Positions 1-8,999 of a stretch of DNA of 33,052 nt are shown here, piece after piece. A program made the translations under genes and the position numbers. Position 1 is the first letter of the stretch; every line of letters begins with the position of its first letter. The notes under the pieces are model-generated. The model was not told the DNA's origin, did not search any database, and was given only the letters and a program-made list of their open reading frames with translations. The DNA is from a virus: positions 1 to 33,052 of the IMG/VR virus record IMGVR_UViG_3300035183_000599. One strand, written 5' to 3'.

Positions 1-203
1 ATTTGGAGACCAAATAAATTCTGGAAGTGTTACTATTGGAAATACTATTTTACAGCCAGACCCACTTCATGTAGAGGGAGATATAAAATCTACAAATACC
101 GTCAAGGCTCAAAAATTCTTAGCTAATGTTACCGATTCTGCTATTATTTCTGCTGCTGGTAATATTAAAAGTCAAGGTGGAAATATTATACTTTCCAAAC
201 TTG
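1..203. repeat. Terminal overlap, left copy
   Basis: Matches 32850-33052 base for base apart from one position: G at 76 here versus T at 32925, which changes Glu to Asp in the fibre protein. The simplest reading is an unresolved circular assembly overlap, with the mismatch coming from population variation or sequencing error. Confidence 0.95.
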
Positions 204-1816
204 GTGGAGTAGATGTTACATTAGATTCTCCAACTGGAACATCTAATCATTTTATCGGTTTTCTTCCAGTTGCAACTGGACGCTCATCTGATATTAATGT
301 TAAATTTGGGTTTAAGCCTCAACAATTATATAATTATCAAAAAGCTACTGTCAATGTTGAAGCAGGTAATACTGATGATGGGGAATATAACAGTGCTTTG
401 ACTGTTCAAGCAGGAGGTGCTTTCGGACAGGGAACAAAAGGAGGTCATGTCATTATCAGGAGTGGGTTTGGTAATGGAGATGAAAGTACAGCAGGAAAGT
501 ATCCATACGGAGGAGATATTGTTGCCTCTGGAAGTAATGTTGTTGTTGTTGCGAATAAATTTGATACAACAAATTCAACAAAAACAGTTCTTTCAAAAAC
601 AGGAATTAATAATCCCAATCCAGATACAGCAAATTTTGCACTTGATGTTACAGGTAAAATACAAGCTACGGATTCCATTTATGCCAATTGGGGTCATAGC
701 CAAACTATAGACCAACCTAGTGCAAGACTAGGTTATCCAAACTTACGTAATGGAGTATTACGTTTTGAATGCATCAATACAACAAATCACATTGAAATAG
801 AAAGTAATAGTTCAATACTGGCAAATCGTAAACAGTATTTACAAGATAAAGACGGAAAAATTGTTCTTGAAGAAAATGGTTCTATCTACGTACCACAAAA
901 AATTCATGCTTCTGGTGCAATTAATATAAGACAGCTTGACCCATATGCTGGAGAACGGGATGCATTGAATATTGCTGGTGGGATAACACTCTCTGCTCCA
1001 ACTGCATCTATAAGAATAGATTCATGGCATGGTGATATTATTAGACAAACTATTGGACCTGGTAAATGTGATAACGATAATTGGTTTATTGGATGGAAAA
1101 ATGGTCTTGATGGTGCTGGTTCATATGATATAGCACAAATGACTTTAATGGCAGGTAATACTACATATGGACAGCATTATAGCAAAATAACTATACAAGG
1201 AGGTGGAGCAGATGGTCAAGATGAACAGGGAGGGCATGTTGTTATTAGAGGTGGATATGGAAATGGTGATATAACAACTGCTGGAAAATATCCATATGGA
1301 GGAGAAGTTCATATCTCTGGTAGTGTTGTACGTACTATTGCAAACCGTATAGAATTTTCTTCAAATTCATCCGATGTTTCACAAAAAATATTCTCTGGAG
1401 GTAAAGTTGTACTTGGTAATGTCAGTGGTGTAAATAGCACAAATAATAATGTTGAAGTATGGGGTACAACAAATCTTGTTGGACTAACAAAAGTCTCAGG
1501 AAGTCTAAAAGTAAGAGATGGTTTCTATACGACAAGTGTAAAGACAATAAATGCTTCATTATCTCCTTATTCTATAACTAATTCAGACTGTATTATTCTT
1601 GCCGATTCAGTAGACGGTTTGGTAGAACTTCATTTACCTGATGCAACAACAGTCAAAGGACAATATATATTTATAAAAGTTGTTGATGCATCTAATGGAG
1701 TAAAAGTGTACCCACAATCTGGACAAACAATAGATGGACAAACAGCATACAATATGAGCACAAACTATGAAGGACTCTATATTGTAAGCAGTGGAGATGA
1801 TTGGTTTATCATTTAA
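1..1816 (+). CDS. Tail fibre protein, 3' part (gene continues from the window end)
   Basis: Reading is open from base 2 to the TAA at 1814-1816 and joins in frame with the gene starting at 32350 once the duplicated ends are merged; the whole protein would be 771 aa and this part begins at codon 168. It is Gly/Ser/Asn-rich, as in beta-structured phage fibres. It holds an internal duplication: a GGHVIIRSGFGNGD...AGKYPYGG block (about 437-525) recurs as GGHVVIRGGYGNGD...AGKYPYGG (about 1228-1306). The last ~110 residues (SPYSIT..., TVKGQ...IIKV-type, ending DWFII) are paralogous to the end of the 6647-8491 fibre, suggesting a shared C-terminal module. Fibre role is inferred from composition, module sharing and position after the tail genes; the receptor is unknown. 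Confidence 0.8.
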   Translation, partial: FGDQINSGSVTIGNTILQPDPLHVEGDIKSTNTVKAQKFLANVTDSAIISAAGNIKSQGGNIILSKLGGVDVTLDSPTGTSNHFIGFLPVATGRSSDINVKFGFKPQQLYNYQKATVNVEAGNTDDGEYNSALTVQAGGAFGQGTKGGHVIIRSGFGNGDESTAGKYPYGGDIVASGSNVVVVANKFDTTNSTKTVLSKTGINNPNPDTANFALDVTGKIQATDSIYANWGHSQTIDQPSARLGYPNLRNGVLRFECINTTNHIEIESNSSILANRKQYLQDKDGKIVLEENGSIYVPQKIHASGAINIRQLDPYAGERDALNIAGGITLSAPTASIRIDSWHGDIIRQTIGPGKCDNDNWFIGWKNGLDGAGSYDIAQMTLMAGNTTYGQHYSKITIQGGGADGQDEQGGHVVIRGGYGNGDITTAGKYPYGGEVHISGSVVRTIANRIEFSSNSSDVSQKIFSGGKVVLGNVSGVNSTNNNVEVWGTTNLVGLTKVSGSLKVRDGFYTTSVKTINASLSPYSITNSDCIILADSVDGLVELHLPDATTVKGQYIFIKVVDASNGVKVYPQSGQTIDGQTAYNMSTNYEGLYIVSSGDDWFII

Positions 1817-1834
1817 TAAAATAAAAGAGGAATT

Positions 1835-2185
1835 ATGAAATATCGTTTAGCTCAACAGTCTGATGTCCAATCAATAAAAGACATTTGTGATAAACAACAT
1901 TGGACTTTACCAAGTGGTGTTATTTTTGTAGCAGAAGATGATAACAAAAAAATTGTAGGTATTATTGCAATTAAAACAACAACAGAACTCACACATTTCT
2001 ATGCGGAAAGTGCATTTATTGCACATGCTCTCGCTCAACGTGCAGAAGGTGCTTTAGAATTGAGCGGTGTAAAAAATATTCAGATTACTGTCAAATCAGA
2101 TAGACAAGACCTTATGGATTTATATGAAAAGTGGGGTTATGTTGTAGAAAAAAATAATATTGTTATTATGGAGAAAGAGTTATGA
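1835..2185 (+). CDS. Small GNAT-like N-acetyltransferase
   Basis: 116 aa. The start follows an AGAGGAATT ribosome site. The layout resembles a compact GNAT domain: an N-terminal YRLAQQSDVQSIKDI segment typical of strand 1/helix 1, a central VGIIAIK strand, and the end motif LYEKWGYVVEK, like the family's 'FYeklGF' strand. The acetyl-CoA loop is degenerate (around RAEGAL instead of Q/RxxGxG/A), so activity is uncertain. The stop overlaps the next start (ATGA at 2182-2185), implying translational coupling with the virion genes that follow. Its position directly after the tail fibre suggests a role tied to virion or host-surface modification, but no substrate can be inferred. Confidence 0.65.
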   Translation: MKYRLAQQSDVQSIKDICDKQHWTLPSGVIFVAEDDNKKIVGIIAIKTTTELTHFYAESAFIAHALAQRAEGALELSGVKNIQITVKSDRQDLMDLYEKWGYVVEKNNIVIMEKEL

Positions 2186-2712
2186 GTGGCGAAAGTCAAA
2201 GAGAAAGAGAAATTAATCGTCTTATATCTGACATTCAGTCTGCAAAACAATCCAATCCCCTTTTGAATTTTAGACCTGAATTTTCTACTCAGGATTTGTT
2301 AAATAATCTTGATAAACTTATAGGACAATATCAAACTTCTTTAACACGACAGGCAGGAGAAAATCTTAATCGTGGCGTGTCGAATATAACGCAGAGTCTT
2401 GCCAGTCAAGGGATAACAAGAGGAAGTCTCCTCTCTGCTCAACAGAGAAATGTCGCTTCTGATGTCCAAAGGAATCTGTCTAATGCACTGGAAAATCTCT
2501 TTTCTTCTGCAATCAAACAGAGAGGAGATATTATGCAGAATCAAAATCAGTTTGGTCTAAGTACTGCTGCTGCAAAAAATCAAGCACTTGCACAGTTATT
2601 AGGTCTGCAAGGAAATGCAGCAAGTGCAGCAAATTCTTCTACATGGTTGGATGACCTCTTTGCTGGAATAACAGCAGTAGGGAATCTCGTTGGCGCAATT
2701 AGAGGAAAGTAA
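2182..2712 (+). CDS. Probable internal virion (DNA ejection) protein, small
   Basis: 176 aa, translationally coupled to the preceding gene by ATGA overlap. The protein is Gln/Asn/Ala-rich and predicted helical (repeated Q-x-x-x-N and A-A-A-x-N stretches), with a hydrophobic C-terminal segment WLDDLFAGITAVGNLVGAI that could insert into a membrane. Position and size resemble the smallest member of podovirus ejection sets (such as T7 gp14 or P22 gp7), followed here by two much larger candidates. I see no direct sequence motif that proves it; the call rests on composition and gene order. Confidence 0.5.
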   Translation: MSGESQREREINRLISDIQSAKQSNPLLNFRPEFSTQDLLNNLDKLIGQYQTSLTRQAGENLNRGVSNITQSLASQGITRGSLLSAQQRNVASDVQRNLSNALENLFSSAIKQRGDIMQNQNQFGLSTAAAKNQALAQLLGLQGNAASAANSSTWLDDLFAGITAVGNLVGAIRGK

Positions 2713-2723
2713 AGGAGTATATT

Positions 2724-4238
2724 ATGCCTGGAGCATTATCAAGAGCTTTACAACAAACAGGGTATCTTTCTAACGTAAGTAAAGTAATCTCTGATATAGT
2801 TAATGAAAAGAGAAAACAAGATTTCTTAGATACTATAGCAGAGTTAGGAAAACAAATAAAACAAGCATATGAGCCTAGTGTGCTCACAATGGGAAAGACA
2901 CAACTTCAACTTCCTGAAGGAATTTCTACTCCACTGAAAAGTGACGTAACAGTGCCAGTGCCACAGTTTAAACCAGACTATGCTAAAGCAGTACAAACAT
3001 CACAAGATATTCTTTCTCAAGCTCTACAGGAAGCATTAAAAAGAAATATAGATGATAAAACTGCTCAAGCTGCTATTTCTTCTTTACAAGCTACAGCAGC
3101 CTCTTTATTGCCGAAGAAGAAAGAATATGAGACTGCGAAAGAAGGAGATATACTCTTTGAACGAGACCCATACACAGGTGAGATAACGAATGTAAAGGCA
3201 TTTCCTAAATCACCATCACAAACAGGACACCTTATTGGAGCATTCGACCCTGCTGAGTTTGATAAGGCAAGAAAAATAGGAAAGAATTTTACTCTACCAA
3301 AGTATGCAATCAATCCTACAACAGGAGAATTTATTACAAAACCAGATGGTAGTAAAATCATATTGGGATATGAGAAATTTGGAGAGGAACCAATACATTT
3401 TACTTCTCCATCTGAACTTACGAAAGAGGATGCTCAGGCTATAGCTGAGGCTATTGTAAGAGGAGACCTACCTCCAACACTTAGAGGATTATACAAGAAT
3501 GCTGGTCCTGTTCTTGCAGCATTAGCAAAGAAAAAATTACCTGATGGAAGTTATTTTAATTTATCAAAATTTGCATTAGATTATGAGGCAACAAAGAAAT
3601 TCCTTGCTACTGCAAATGATGATAGACAGAATAATATCCGTCAATCTATTACTGTGTTAGAGCATGCTTTGCCGTTTATTGATGAGTTATACACAAAACT
3701 GGAAAAAGAACTAAAACGCACTGGATTTAAACAGTTAGATAAAATAGCTCTAACTGCAGCAAAAAACTTACCTGGCGATGCTGGAAGACTTGCTACTCAA
3801 TTAGATGCACAAATTGTTGATGTTATAGAAGCACTTGCCAAAATCTATATGGGAGGAAATTCTCCTACGGATAAAGCATTAGATTTGGCAAAACAGCAAT
3901 TAAGCTCAGACTGGAATCCTGAGACATTCAAAGCAGCATTAAAACAAGCTATGGCTAATCTATCATATAGAAAAGCAGCCATGAATGCTTCCGTTCCATT
4001 TGCATCTCCTGATAATCCGTATTTCTATCCACCAGAACCGACAGATATAACAACTGACATTCCACCTAGCGAGATAGATGCACAAATGAAGAAAAGGAAA
4101 AATACTAATAAAAAGGAAAAGCCTGCGAAAAGAAAAATGACTAAGGAAGAGTTTATTGAAGATTTTAAAAAAGAGTATGACCGTGAACCAGAGGATTACA
4201 TTATTGAAGGAGCTAAAAAAGAAGGTATTTGGGAATAA
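2724..4238 (+). CDS. Probable internal virion (DNA ejection) protein, medium
   Basis: 504 aa. The start is supported by AAAGGAG just upstream. Mostly helical, Lys/Ala-rich, with a charged C-terminal tail (DAQMKKRKNTNKKEKPAKRK followed by an acidic/basic helix). No enzymatic motif is visible. It lies between the 176-aa and 794-aa proteins, in the place where podoviruses encode their second ejection protein (T7 gp15, P22 gp20). The basic tail could contact DNA, which is inference. A generic structural protein is the alternative. Confidence 0.5.
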   Translation: MPGALSRALQQTGYLSNVSKVISDIVNEKRKQDFLDTIAELGKQIKQAYEPSVLTMGKTQLQLPEGISTPLKSDVTVPVPQFKPDYAKAVQTSQDILSQALQEALKRNIDDKTAQAAISSLQATAASLLPKKKEYETAKEGDILFERDPYTGEITNVKAFPKSPSQTGHLIGAFDPAEFDKARKIGKNFTLPKYAINPTTGEFITKPDGSKIILGYEKFGEEPIHFTSPSELTKEDAQAIAEAIVRGDLPPTLRGLYKNAGPVLAALAKKKLPDGSYFNLSKFALDYEATKKFLATANDDRQNNIRQSITVLEHALPFIDELYTKLEKELKRTGFKQLDKIALTAAKNLPGDAGRLATQLDAQIVDVIEALAKIYMGGNSPTDKALDLAKQQLSSDWNPETFKAALKQAMANLSYRKAAMNASVPFASPDNPYFYPPEPTDITTDIPPSEIDAQMKKRKNTNKKEKPAKRKMTKEEFIEDFKKEYDREPEDYIIEGAKKEGIWE

Positions 4239-4244
4239 TGAACT

Positions 4245-6629
4245 ATGGGAAAATACGACTTTCTTTACAAAAATAGAATTAATTTAAATCAGGCAACTAC
4301 TCCTGCTAGTACTACATCAGTACCAACTGATATAACAAATATTATAGATACAACTACAGGAAAACCTGTAAAAATTGATACTGGACAACCTCAAGAAGAT
4401 TTATCATTCTGGGAATTGCCTTCAAATATCCCTTCTTCATTGCTTAATACAGCAATAAATGTTGGTAAAGGATTAATACATCCTGAAGTTATACCTCAAA
4501 TTTTCTTTGGTGCTATATATAATTTTTTAGGTAAAGAACCTACGTCAGAACTTGAAAAAAGTAACCAAGAGGTCTATCGTGCATTTTTAAAAGAAATTCA
4601 GAATCGCTATGGAGATGCAGAGTCAATAAAACGAACTATGATAAAAGACCCAGTAGGATTTTTATTAGACCTTTCCACCATTATAGCACCGTTTAAAGGA
4701 TTTATCACTTCTAAAGCAGCAGAAGTAGGAAAAGCAGCAGCAGAAGCAGGAAAAGTAGGAAAAGTAGCAGAAACATTAGGAGAAGCAGCAGAAACAGTAA
4801 AAAAAGTAAAAGGAAAAGCAGCAGAAACATTAGGAAAAATAAAAGGAAAAGCATCAGAAACAGCAGGAGAATTTGTAGGAAAAGTATTTGGTACTCCTGG
4901 ACTTGTTGCAAAGAAGGCTTTTGAAGGTTCTGAGCCATTTGTTGAAGCAATGAGAGGAAACGTAAGTAATGTTGATTTAGCTAATCAAGCTCTTGAAGGT
5001 ATAAGTAGATTAAAAGCAGAACGAGCAAGAGAATTTGAAGAAGGATTAATAAATAGAGACACTGGAGTAAATAGATTGGATGAAAATTTAGGAAAAGAAA
5101 ATAATAGAATATTGCAAACAAATATTGCTGAAATACAAAAACCAGGAGTAGAAAATACAGAGATAAGACCAACACAACTATACAAAATGGATAAAAGTGG
5201 AAATGTTTCTACAGTTAATAAAAAGTTAAGTCAATATGGAATTAAAGGAAATAGCAATTTTTTCTATAAAACGAAAGGAAGCATCCTAAAAAATAAAGAA
5301 AGTAGATTAGAAATAATCTCTGAACTGGAACCAAACATAAAAAATGAAATTAAAAATCAAATAGAAAATCAAATAAAAAATGAAATTAAAAATCAAATAG
5401 AAAATCAATACGATAATAATATATTAGACAGTAAAGTAAATGAAATTTTTGAGAATGCTAAAGAAGCGTTTATAAATAATACAGAAAATACAGTAACAGA
5501 CAGTAATGTAAAAAATGTTATTGATAATATCAATAATAATATAAATCAATACATTAATAATCTGCAAAGAAAACGAGGATATAAACGCTATGAAGATTTG
5601 GTAGATGAAATCAGAGATAAGTATCCAGGGCTTAATGATGAAATGATACATAAATTAGCACGAGATGAAGTGAGAAAGAATCCAGATTCAATAAATCCAT
5701 TTGATTTATCAGAAACGAATCTTAAAGGCGGAGACGCATTAAAAGTACAAGAAATTCTCAACAATACTGTAGTTCTATTAAAAGACCCATTTACTACACT
5801 ACGAGATGTTCATAATTTAAGACAAGCCATTAACGACTATATATACTCTAAAGAGACTTCAAATACAGCTAAAAAAATATTAGGTGAAGTGCGAGAAACT
5901 ATAGATGAAACGTTTAAACAAATAAAAATTGATGAGAATACTACATTTTGGGATAAGTTAAAAAATTATGCAAAAAAATCTGATGAAATATCAGAAATAG
6001 AAAAACTTTTCTCTTTACAAGATGATAAAAATATCGATTTAGCTGCAAGAAAATTGATAAAACAGATGAGAAAAGATAAAGAATTTGCTAGTACATTGTT
6101 GAAAGTACTCAACGATTCAACAGAAAACAAAGATTTGATAGATAAACTTGCAGGAGTACACTCAAGAGAATCATTTAAAATTCCATCACTTACTGAAGGA
6201 GCTAGTATAGCATACATTTTACATTCATTAAAGTTACCTGTAATTTCATATATTCTTGCAGCATCTCCTCGTCTTAGAGCAGAATTTATTTATTACTTAG
6301 GTAAAACAGCAAGAATAATTAAAAAAGGTGCATCAACTAAGTTGGGTAATATATATGGTAAAGCTGCTGTTATATCAGGACATGCACAGAAAAATGAAGA
6401 AGAAGATAATACTCAAGAAGATAATACTCAAGAAGATAATACACAAGAAGATTATAATCTAAGACTGAATGAACTTAACAAAAAGGCATTTAAAGATGCT
6501 CCTGATATTGGTACAATCAAAAAAGGATACAAGTATAAAGGAGGAGACCCGTCTTTACAAAAGAATTGGGTTAAAGTCCCAAAAAAATACGATTTTCTTT
6601 ATGAAAAATATAAACAAAATAAAAAGTAA
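4245..6629 (+). CDS. Probable large internal virion (DNA ejection) protein with low-complexity repeats
   Basis: 794 aa; only a weak ribosome site (GGGAA) lies upstream, six bases after the previous stop. Three features stand out. An Ala/Gly/Lys/Glu repeat tract (about residues 155-210, GKAAETLGKIKGKASETAG-like) looks like an amphipathic helix. A perfect-looking NEIKNQIENQ repeat (about 5343-5409) forms a probable coiled coil. Near the C-terminus a 15-bp tandem repeat (6401-6445) encodes EDNTQ units. The motif KYDFLY occurs at both termini (residues 3-8 and again about 15 residues from the end). No lytic transglycosylase motif is seen. Size and position match the largest podovirus ejection protein (T7 gp16-like slot). 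Confidence 0.5.
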   Translation: MGKYDFLYKNRINLNQATTPASTTSVPTDITNIIDTTTGKPVKIDTGQPQEDLSFWELPSNIPSSLLNTAINVGKGLIHPEVIPQIFFGAIYNFLGKEPTSELEKSNQEVYRAFLKEIQNRYGDAESIKRTMIKDPVGFLLDLSTIIAPFKGFITSKAAEVGKAAAEAGKVGKVAETLGEAAETVKKVKGKAAETLGKIKGKASETAGEFVGKVFGTPGLVAKKAFEGSEPFVEAMRGNVSNVDLANQALEGISRLKAERAREFEEGLINRDTGVNRLDENLGKENNRILQTNIAEIQKPGVENTEIRPTQLYKMDKSGNVSTVNKKLSQYGIKGNSNFFYKTKGSILKNKESRLEIISELEPNIKNEIKNQIENQIKNEIKNQIENQYDNNILDSKVNEIFENAKEAFINNTENTVTDSNVKNVIDNINNNINQYINNLQRKRGYKRYEDLVDEIRDKYPGLNDEMIHKLARDEVRKNPDSINPFDLSETNLKGGDALKVQEILNNTVVLLKDPFTTLRDVHNLRQAINDYIYSKETSNTAKKILGEVRETIDETFKQIKIDENTTFWDKLKNYAKKSDEISEIEKLFSLQDDKNIDLAARKLIKQMRKDKEFASTLLKVLNDSTENKDLIDKLAGVHSRESFKIPSLTEGASIAYILHSLKLPVISYILAASPRLRAEFIYYLGKTARIIKKGASTKLGNIYGKAAVISGHAQKNEEEDNTQEDNTQEDNTQEDYNLRLNELNKKAFKDAPDIGTIKKGYKYKGGDPSLQKNWVKVPKKYDFLYEKYKQNKK

Positions 6630-6646
6630 AAATGGAGTACTAATGT

Positions 6647-8491
6647 ATGTCTAAACCTTGGGAAGAATATAAAAGAAAACCAAAAACTGAGGTAAAGAAT
6701 ACTGATAAATTAGAGAATATCCTATTTAGATTCGTTAGAAAGAGTATAAATACTATTTCTGAATCATTAACCAGTGAAATAGAATCATTAAGGAAAGAGA
6801 TAGAAGAGACAAAGAAAAAACTTAACGAATCTAAAAAAGTTGAAATAATAGAATCTACACCTGCAAAGACACCTGCAAATACAGAAACCTATAATCCCAA
6901 TAAATTCTTTGTACCAGATGTACTTGGTGCAGGAGAAACACCATCTCCTAGAGGGAGAGAGAATCATGTCCTTAGTTCAGACGGATATAAATACGTTTGG
7001 TTAGATAAGAATACTCTCGGAGGAGGTACTTCAAATCACGCTGCTTTAACTAATCTTGATTATTCTTCATCAGGTCACACTGGATTTGCAGGCACTCAAG
7101 TTTCCAACCTTTTTACTCAACCTCAAACTATCTCTGGAAGTTTAACAGTTTTTCCTGCAAGTGGAAGTAATTTTGCATTAAATATCCGTGAGTGGTCAGC
7201 AACTGGTTCTGTCTATACTGAGCCGTCTGTACTAACACTTGACGATGCTCATTTCGATGGAACTTACGCTAATGTATCACGATTAACATATAATACAAAA
7301 GTTGATGATGGTATTTTAATCATAAATGTTTCTGATGCTAGTTCTAATCCCAATAAATACTGGGTATATAATACTCTAACAAATGAATTTTATTCCAATC
7401 AATTGATGGATACCAACTGGAAAGATATACCAGGTGGATATGGATTAAGAATTAGATTCGATAGTGTCACTGGGCATGGTCTTAATGATAGATGGAATAT
7501 AAGAATAAAAGATATTCCAGCACTAAAAATATACAAAAACGACCAAAGAGAATCTACATCATATCCTATACTACAGTTCAGAAATAATGGTATTGTTATA
7601 AACAATAATCCAAGTGGACTGCTTAACCCTCCATTTCAAAATAATGTTGGAATTTTTGTAAATGAATACGCAGATGAATCTAATCCATGGGCGCATGGTA
7701 TTATTACGCAAGTATCTCAAAAGATTTCAAGTAGTGTAAACTTTAACACACTTGGAAATTATATTAGAAGTCAACTAATTGGAGGGTCAACTGGAACAAA
7801 CACTGGATTTGTTCTTGGTCAATTTACAGTTGCTGCAAATTATTCTGCAACAACTGCATCAAATGTTGTAGCAGGACAGTATGCTTGTGAATTTTGGGGT
7901 GGAAGCGGTGTTACAACAAACGCATACGTAATGTCATTAAGATTTGCTGGAATCAATAACAATTGTACAATATATAACGGTCGTGGGTTATACATTGAAC
8001 CACTGTATCATCCAAGAATATTAAATGGAACTTATGCCATTTACCAAGAGGGAAGTCAAGATTGGAATTATTTTGCTGGTAAAGTTGGAATAGGGATAAC
8101 GAGTCCAGAAGATAAATTACACGTACAAGGAACTACAAAAATAGTAGGTCTTACTCAAGTTTCTGGAAGTATTAAAATAAAAGATGGTGTTTATACAAAT
8201 ACAAAAGTTGTAGATGCCTCAATGTCTCCATACTCCGTATCTCCTTCAGATTATATTATATTAGTAGATGCTAATAGTAACCAGGTGGATATATCTCTAC
8301 CAGACCCAGTTACTATAAAAGGTCAAAATATTATCATAAAAGTTATTAATGCATCTAATCCAGTAAAAATTAATACAACAAATGGTCTTATTGATGGTAT
8401 GACAGATATTAGTCTTGGTAATCCATATTCATTTATTCATATAGTAAGTGATGGAATCGATTGGTATATTATTTCACAATATAATGTTTAA
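6647..8491 (+). CDS. Second tail fibre/spike protein
   Basis: 614 aa. The ATG at 6647 follows GGAG; an ATG four bases earlier opens only a three-codon frame. Modules in order: a probable coiled coil (about 20-65, ESLTSEIESLRKEIEETKKK); a linker; a segment NLDYSSSGHTGFAGT...NLFTQPQT (about 137-162) shared with the N-terminus of the other fibre; a variable middle; and a C-terminal ~110-residue module paralogous to the end of the other fibre (SPYSVSPSDYIILVD, TIKGQNIIIKV, IDWYII). The VGIGITSPEDKLHVQG stretch is typical of phage tail-fibre repeats. Likely a receptor-binding or accessory fibre sharing assembly and C-terminal modules with the 32350/1816 gene. Confidence 0.75.
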   Translation: MSKPWEEYKRKPKTEVKNTDKLENILFRFVRKSINTISESLTSEIESLRKEIEETKKKLNESKKVEIIESTPAKTPANTETYNPNKFFVPDVLGAGETPSPRGRENHVLSSDGYKYVWLDKNTLGGGTSNHAALTNLDYSSSGHTGFAGTQVSNLFTQPQTISGSLTVFPASGSNFALNIREWSATGSVYTEPSVLTLDDAHFDGTYANVSRLTYNTKVDDGILIINVSDASSNPNKYWVYNTLTNEFYSNQLMDTNWKDIPGGYGLRIRFDSVTGHGLNDRWNIRIKDIPALKIYKNDQRESTSYPILQFRNNGIVINNNPSGLLNPPFQNNVGIFVNEYADESNPWAHGIITQVSQKISSSVNFNTLGNYIRSQLIGGSTGTNTGFVLGQFTVAANYSATTASNVVAGQYACEFWGGSGVTTNAYVMSLRFAGINNNCTIYNGRGLYIEPLYHPRILNGTYAIYQEGSQDWNYFAGKVGIGITSPEDKLHVQGTTKIVGLTQVSGSIKIKDGVYTNTKVVDASMSPYSVSPSDYIILVDANSNQVDISLPDPVTIKGQNIIIKVINASNPVKINTTNGLIDGMTDISLGNPYSFIHIVSDGIDWYIISQYNV

Positions 8492-8531
8492 TAGTTAAAC
8501 GCTAATAAAACTCTTGGAAAAGGTGAAAACA

Positions 8532-8999
8532 ATGAAATACATTAAACTTTTCTTTGAACCAAGCTGGAGATGGATTTTTAATTCAAGTTATACAATACTA
8601 AAATCCATTCTCGCTATCGCTCTTGTTGCATTAGATTTTCTACTGGGAAATAGTATAAATCTGTACATTACTATTTTTGTACTTGTGAACCTTGATGCTT
8701 TAACAGGAATTTCAAGAGCCATAAAATATAAAAATTTCACATCCAGTAAATTTAGAAATACTGTTATCAAACTTGTTGGATACTTCATTATAGTAGTTGC
8801 TGCAACAAAACTTGCTTCAGTTCTTGTTATTTTTGAGTGGTTAAAATTTGCAGAAATTGTAGCAGCCTATATCTGCTCAGTGGAATTTATCTCTATCGTA
8901 GAGAATTTGAAAGAGTTAGGTATAGTTACACCAGCTTGGATTATTGAAAAATTGAATAGATTCATAAAAACAGGAAAATTTAATGAGAATGGAAAATAA
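8532..8999 (+). CDS. Holin (TcdE/phage_holin_4-like)
   Basis: 155 aa from the ATG at 8532, chosen because AAAAGG lies eight bases upstream; a TTG at 8514 would add six residues but has no ribosome site. Three or four hydrophobic segments are visible (ILKSILAIALVALDFLL, LYITIFVLVNLDALTGI, LVGYFIIVVAATKLASVLVIF, IVAAYICSVEFISIV). The NLDALTGISRAIK loop and the closing EFISIVENLKELGI are the hallmark motifs of the phage_holin_4/TcdE family, which permeabilises the inner membrane at lysis. Its stop overlaps the next start (TAATG). No endolysin follows it, which is unusual. Confidence 0.88.
   Translation: MKYIKLFFEPSWRWIFNSSYTILKSILAIALVALDFLLGNSINLYITIFVLVNLDALTGISRAIKYKNFTSSKFRNTVIKLVGYFIIVVAATKLASVLVIFEWLKFAEIVAAYICSVEFISIVENLKELGIVTPAWIIEKLNRFIKTGKFNENGK

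Noticed and set aside
4711-4950. Minus-strand Leu-rich frame that looks like a membrane protein
   Set aside because: It is the antisense of the Ala/Gly/Lys/Glu repeat of the large ejection protein; its Leu/Phe run is a codon artefact.
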